From Clostridia bacterium (GTDB taxonomy: Bacteria > Bacillota > Clostridia > Oscillospirales > CAG-272), in NCBI GenBank assembly GCA_017631215.1, contig JAGBTR010000244.1, positions 1-9,071 of the forward strand: a DNA stretch of 9,071 nucleotides, given 5' to 3'. The notes under the pieces are model-generated. The model was not told the DNA's origin and made no database searches. It was given only the letters and a program-made list of their open reading frames with translations. Shown piece by piece: positions 6,472-9,071 of this stretch. A program made the position numbers and the translations under genes. Positions within the stretch are counted from its first letter, which is position 1, and every line of letters starts with the position of its first letter.

Positions 6472-6485
6472 TGCATATTTATGCA
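6472..6485. promoter_or_regulatory. ARG-box-like inverted repeat in the divergent intergenic region
   Basis: TGCATATTTATGCA has 6-base arms around TT and fits the ARG-box pattern TGAATWWWWATTCA at 12 of 14 positions. ArgR/AhrC regulators bind such sites near arginine genes and some amino acid transporters. It lies about 95 bp upstream of the operon 2 -10 box, farther than a classical repressor site, so the call is tentative. Confidence 0.3.
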
Positions 6486-6532
6486 TAAAACGAGGTTTTT
6501 TGGTGAATATTCTCGATTTTTCGGCTGAAAAT

Positions 6533-6545
6533 TCGCACGGTGCGA
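6533..6545. promoter_or_regulatory. 13-bp palindrome upstream of the NUDIX gene promoter
   Basis: TCGCAC and GTGCGA flank a single G, ending 11 bases before the -35 box of the NUDIX promoter. With a one-base centre it is more likely a protein site on DNA than an RNA hairpin. The regulator is unknown. Confidence 0.35.
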
Positions 6546-6556
6546 CAGCAAAACGA

Positions 6557-6585
6557 TTGACGGCGCGGCTCGGATGTGGTAAAAT
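6557..6585 (+). promoter_or_regulatory. Sigma-A promoter of the NUDIX gene
   Basis: TTGACG (6557-6562), exactly 17 bp, then TAAAAT (6580-6585); each box matches consensus at 5 of 6 positions. Transcription should begin near 6592, about 24 bases before the ATG at 6616, which argues against the in-frame ATG at 6595. Confidence 0.8.
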
Positions 6586-6615
6586 ATAGGAAGAATGATC
6601 AAGAGGAGGGCGAAT

Positions 6616-7089
6616 ATGCTCCACACGACCTTATGCTATATTGAGCGCGACGGGTGCTATCTGATGATGCACCGCATTCGCAAGCAAAACGACGTCAACC
6701 GCGACAAATGGATCGGCATCGGCGGCAAATTCGAAGCGGGCGAGAGTCCCGAGGATTGCGTGCTGCGCGAGGCGCGCGAGGAGACGGGGCTTGTGCTGAC
6801 CGATTTCCGCTACCGCGGCATCGTGACCTTCGTGCTGGAGGGCGAGACGGAATATATGCATCTGTTCGACGCGCACGGCTTCGAAGGGGCGTTGCGGACG
6901 GATTGCGACGAGGGCGTGCTCGAGTGGATCGCCAAGCAAGACCTGCTCGCGCTGCCGATGTGGGAGGGTGACCGCATCTTCCTGCGCCTGCTCGACACCG
7001 ATCGCCCCTTCTTCTCGCTCAAGCTCGTTTACAATAAGGAAGGAAAGCTGCTCGAGGCGGTACTGGACGGAAAGCCGTTACCGCTTTGA
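6616..7089 (+). CDS. NUDIX hydrolase, MutT/8-oxo-dGTP diphosphatase-like
   Basis: This 157-residue enzyme should hydrolyse a nucleoside diphosphate linked to another group, with a divalent metal. The complete Nudix box (Gx5Ex7REUxEExGU) runs from Gly37 to Leu59, and its metal-binding Glu residues fall in REAREE (51-56). The N-terminus (TTLCYIERDGCYLMMHR) and the WIGIGGKFEAGES block resemble stand-alone MutT-type enzymes of Bacillota often annotated as 8-oxo-dGTP diphosphatase. That substrate is inference, since Nudix substrates are hard to predict. ATG 6616 is chosen for its strong AGGAGG, 6 bases upstream. It appears monocistronic: its own promoter is just before and a terminator begins 10 bases after the stop. 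It is divergent from operon 2, with no functional link evident. Confidence 0.92.
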   Translation: MLHTTLCYIERDGCYLMMHRIRKQNDVNRDKWIGIGGKFEAGESPEDCVLREAREETGLVLTDFRYRGIVTFVLEGETEYMHLFDAHGFEGALRTDCDEGVLEWIAKQDLLALPMWEGDRIFLRLLDTDRPFFSLKLVYNKEGKLLEAVLDGKPLPL

Positions 7090-7099
7090 GAAAGGCAAC

Positions 7100-7133
7100 A
7101 AAAAAAGGCACGGGCAAGCCACGCGCCTTTTTT
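7100..7133 (+). terminator. Bidirectional intrinsic terminator after the NUDIX gene
   Basis: GGC-A-CG-GG (7107-7114) folds against CC-A-CG-C-GCC (7119-7127) around CAAG, with an A-C mismatch and a bulged A. Seven A precede it (7100-7106) and six T follow it (7128-7133). On the minus strand the A-C mismatch becomes a G-U wobble, so the element should terminate in both directions. Confidence 0.8.
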
Positions 7134-7134
7134 C

Positions 7135-7546
7135 TTCTCATATGGGTTTGCACCGCGCCGTTGCGACTTGCCCGTCTGTCGGTCAAAGAAACAGACGCGC
7201 AGAGGCACAGCGCGGCGTTCCCGCGTGCTCGGCTCGCCCGACACTCGGCATTGCTTACCCGACGCCCTGACCTCGCACACGCGCCTGCATCGCATCGGTT
7301 CGCAGCTCCGACGGAACAAGGCGCACGCGTTCGATCAAGCGCGTAGCCTCGGGAAGCATTCTCCAAGTCCGAAAGCGCACGTCACACGCGAAAAACACAA
7401 AGGGAACGAAGCCCGATCGCTCGGTACTTCTTCCATATATAATCATATCTGTGTGAACTCAAAAAGAACGATTTATGAACAAACGGTTACATTGAGTCAA
7501 AGCGGCAAAAAACGAGCCGCCGCGCACACTTTTTCGTGGGCGAGCC
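7135..7546. other. Intergenic region without a recognisable gene
   Basis: About 410 bp. Positions 7140-7430 are G+C-rich, and every frame gives Arg/Ala/Cys-rich, low-complexity translations without a good ribosome site. An 11-base-loop hairpin CGTCTGT/ACAGACG is present at 7173-7197. After about 7430 the base composition turns A+T-rich, leading into the next gene. A small GCGGC/GCCGC stem is at 7502-7520. I see no tRNA, rRNA or known riboswitch. Confidence 0.45.
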
Positions 7547-7575
7547 TTGACATTCCGAGCAAAAAGGGCTAAAAT
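7547..7575 (+). promoter_or_regulatory. Sigma-A promoter of the zinc-cluster/nuclease-like gene
   Basis: TTGACA (7547-7552), exactly 17 bp, then TAAAAT (7570-7575). The -35 box is perfect and the -10 box matches at 5 of 6 positions. Transcription should start near 7582, about 32 bases before the ATG at 7614. Confidence 0.85.
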
Positions 7576-7578
7576 AAT

Positions 7579-7590
7579 AGAATAAGGAAT
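7579..7590 (+). repeat. Left copy of a 12-bp direct repeat flanking the A+T-rich gene
   Basis: AGAATAAGGAAT here is repeated exactly at 8360-8371, on either side of the 7614-8366 coding region. It may be a recombination or insertion footprint. Chance is not excluded in A+T-rich DNA. Confidence 0.5.
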
Positions 7591-7613
7591 AGTTTATAAG
7601 GAGACTTTGTAAA

Positions 7614-8366
7614 ATGGCAAACAATTGTGTTATCTGTGGGAAATATTCCGGAACATATATATTCTGCAAAGAATGCAACGAATTAAAGAAAAACGGCAAG
7701 ATTGAAAAGTGTGAGGAATGTGGTATTTGGCACAAGATCGGGGAGCCGTGCGAATGTAAACGCCCCTCTAAATTTCTCAGCTTTGTCAAAGATTTGATCT
7801 TCAACAAAAACGACGAAGAAATCGAGGAAGCAGAAGAGATCGACGATGATGAAATGGACGATACCATTTGTCTAATTTGTGAAACGCCATCAAACGGATA
7901 TCTTTTCTGCAAAAATTGCTATCGCAAGTATAGAAAAAAGACCATTCTTTTAAGCATTACAAATTGCAAAAAATTTGACCTGCTCAAAGAAAGCTACACA
8001 GATACGTATTCTTATACCTGCGGTGACGGTCATATCGTTAAAAGCAAGTCGGAAAAAGCTATCGATAATTACCTATTTGACCATAGAATACCTCACGTTT
8101 ACGAAAAAGAAATTCGTATCGACAGCGAAACGATTATTCACCCCGATTTCTATTTACCCGATCTGGACGTCTATATCGAGCATTGGGGATATGGCAAAGA
8201 AAACGCTCTTTATACCAAACAAAAAGAATGGAAGCTTGATTTCTATCGTAAGAACGGCTTCACATTGATCTGCACTTATGAAAAAAGCGATGGTACAAAT
8301 ATTGAAAGCGCCCTCGAGATGAAGCTTCGCACCTTCAAAAAAGGGCAAATCAATTTCGAAGAATAA
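7614..8366 (+). CDS. Three-zinc-cluster protein with a PD-(D/E)XK nuclease-like C-terminal domain
   Basis: This 250-residue soluble protein is not a family I can name. Four-Cys clusters are at C5/C8/C18/C21, C33/C36/C46/C48 and C86/C89/C99/C102. The first and third share the spacing CxxC-x9-CxxC and similar sequence, an internal duplication. A very acidic linker (67-83) separates the second and third. Residues 136-225 look like a restriction-endonuclease fold: Glu147 in VKSKSEKAID, HPDF (Asp178), then IEHWG (Glu189), with Lys202, Lys204 and Lys207 as possible catalytic lysines. Similar VKSKSE...PDF...IEHxG blocks occur in nuclease-like domains attached to UvrD-type helicases, but there is no helicase here. 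AAGGAG lies about 10 bases before the ATG. G+C is about 38%, against about 60% in neighbours, suggesting transfer. DNA or RNA cleavage is inference. Confidence 0.8.
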   Translation: MANNCVICGKYSGTYIFCKECNELKKNGKIEKCEECGIWHKIGEPCECKRPSKFLSFVKDLIFNKNDEEIEEAEEIDDDEMDDTICLICETPSNGYLFCKNCYRKYRKKTILLSITNCKKFDLLKESYTDTYSYTCGDGHIVKSKSEKAIDNYLFDHRIPHVYEKEIRIDSETIIHPDFYLPDLDVYIEHWGYGKENALYTKQKEWKLDFYRKNGFTLICTYEKSDGTNIESALEMKLRTFKKGQINFEE

Positions 8367-8371
8367 GGAAT
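8360..8371 (+). repeat. Right copy of the 12-bp direct repeat
   Basis: AGAATAAGGAAT, identical to 7579-7590. This copy overlaps the last codon and TAA stop of the zinc-cluster/nuclease-like gene. Confidence 0.5.
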
Positions 8372-8381
8372 GTATGAATCC

Positions 8382-8396
8382 CTGCCCTTACGGCAG
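8382..8396 (+). other. Small hairpin between the nuclease-like gene and the CobW-family gene
   Basis: CTGCC and GGCAG pair around CTTAC. No U run follows, so it is not a typical terminator. I see no convincing promoter in the 55-bp gap, so the GTPase gene is probably read from the promoter at 7547-7575 or from one inside the preceding gene. Confidence 0.35.
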
Positions 8397-8421
8397 AACA
8401 AGGAAAGGAAGGTCACCATTT

Positions 8422-9071
8422 ATGACGAAGATCGATATTTTTTCAGGATTTCTCGGCGCGGGTAAGACCACGCTGATCAAAAAGCTGCTCGCCGAGGCGT
8501 ATCGCGGCGAAAAGGTCGTGCTGATCGAGAACGAGTTCGGTCAGATCGGCATCGATTCGGGCTTTCTCAAGGAGAGCGGCGTGCAGATCACCGAGATGAA
8601 TCAGGGCTGCATCTGCTGCTCGCTCGTCGGCGATTTCGGCAAGGCACTGCATCAGGTGCTGACCGACTTCACCCCCGACCGCATCCTCATCGAGCCGTCG
8701 GGCGTGGGCAAGCTGTCCGACGTCATCCGCGCGGTCAAGGACGTGACCGAGGACGGCGCGGCTACGCTCAACAGCGCGACCGTCGTCGTCGACGCGGGCA
8801 AGTGCAAGCTGTATATGCGCAACTTCGGTGAGTTCTTCAACGATCAGGTTGAGAGCGCGCGTTGCATCGTGCTCAGCCACACCGACAATATCCCCGAGGA
8901 CAAGCTGACCGCCGCCGTCGCGCTGCTGCGCGAGCATAACGAGAGCGCAACCGTCGTCACGACGCCGTGGTCGGTCTTGGACGGCGCACAGCTCGTTGCT
9001 GCGATGGAGCAGACCGCGACCCTCCAGACCGCACTGGAGGAGATAGAGGAGGAGCATAAGCACCACCATCA
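8422..9071 (+). CDS. CobW/G3E-family GTP-binding metal chaperone (C-terminus off the right edge)
   Basis: The frame is open from ATG 8422 to the edge (216 codons); AGGAAGG lies about 9 bases upstream. It is a P-loop GTPase of the G3E/CobW (COG0523) group, cytoplasmic proteins that use GTP hydrolysis to load metals, often zinc, onto client proteins. Visible motifs are Walker A GFLGAGKTT (9-17), ENEFGQIGID (36-45), the group's metal-binding GCICCS (62-67) and the Walker B-like LIEPSG (89-94). The guanine-specificity motif is SHTD (152-155), where NKxD is usual. The sequence ends in EEEHKHHH, the start of a His-rich metal-binding stretch typical of the family. Which metal is served is not shown. 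It follows the A+T-rich gene by 55 bp but has the G+C-rich composition of the rest of the window. Confidence 0.93.
   Translation, partial: MTKIDIFSGFLGAGKTTLIKKLLAEAYRGEKVVLIENEFGQIGIDSGFLKESGVQITEMNQGCICCSLVGDFGKALHQVLTDFTPDRILIEPSGVGKLSDVIRAVKDVTEDGAATLNSATVVVDAGKCKLYMRNFGEFFNDQVESARCIVLSHTDNIPEDKLTAAVALLREHNESATVVTTPWSVLDGAQLVAAMEQTATLQTALEEIEEEHKHHH

Noticed and set aside
6595..6615. Upstream ATG for the NUDIX protein
   Set aside because: It would lie almost at the predicted transcript start and has no ribosome binding site, whereas ATG 6616 has AGGAGG at good spacing.
7029..7319. Minus-strand open frame of 96 codons over the NUDIX terminator
   Set aside because: It overlaps the end of the NUDIX gene and the bidirectional terminator, and its translation is low-complexity and Arg-rich.

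Overview
The window looks like chromosome from an uncultured or gut-type Clostridia (Bacillota), plausibly near Oscillospiraceae or Christensenellales. This is inference from content: lipoprotein solute-binding proteins, AGGA-type ribosome binding sites, about 60% G+C coding sequence separated by A+T-rich intergenic islands, and near-perfect sigma-A promoters. No marker gene fixes the taxon.

Layout. Positions 1-740 (minus strand, cut by the left edge) encode a small membrane protein with a charged Ala/Lys/Glu tail and a pentapeptide (EEPxx) repeat tract. Two complete polar amino acid ABC importer operons follow, both on the minus strand and both ordered binding protein, permease, ATPase. Operon 1 occupies 3252 down to 818, operon 2 occupies 6315 down to 3912. 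Each starts from a TTGACA-17 bp-TATAAT promoter and carries an RNA hairpin between the binding-protein and permease genes, a common arrangement for making more binding protein than membrane complex. The roughly 530 bp between the operons contains a strong terminator, a structured repeat-like element, and a stretch with no convincing gene.

An A+T-rich regulatory region (6403-6556) separates operon 2 from a divergent plus-strand set. This comprises a NUDIX hydrolase (6616-7089) with its own promoter and terminator, about 400 bp without a recognisable gene, an A+T-rich gene (7614-8366) for a three-zinc-cluster protein with a PD-(D/E)XK-like C-terminal domain, and a CobW/G3E-family metal chaperone GTPase (8422 to the right edge).

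How the genes work together. In each operon a lipoprotein captures an amino acid outside the membrane, the permease forms the channel (probably a homodimer) and the ATPase drives uptake. The two systems are diverged, so they probably differ in substrate, which the sequence does not reveal. The NUDIX enzyme is a likely nucleotide-pool sanitiser. The A+T-rich zinc/nuclease-like gene differs sharply in composition from its neighbours and is bracketed by an exact 12-bp direct repeat, which makes it the best candidate here for acquired and poorly characterised DNA.
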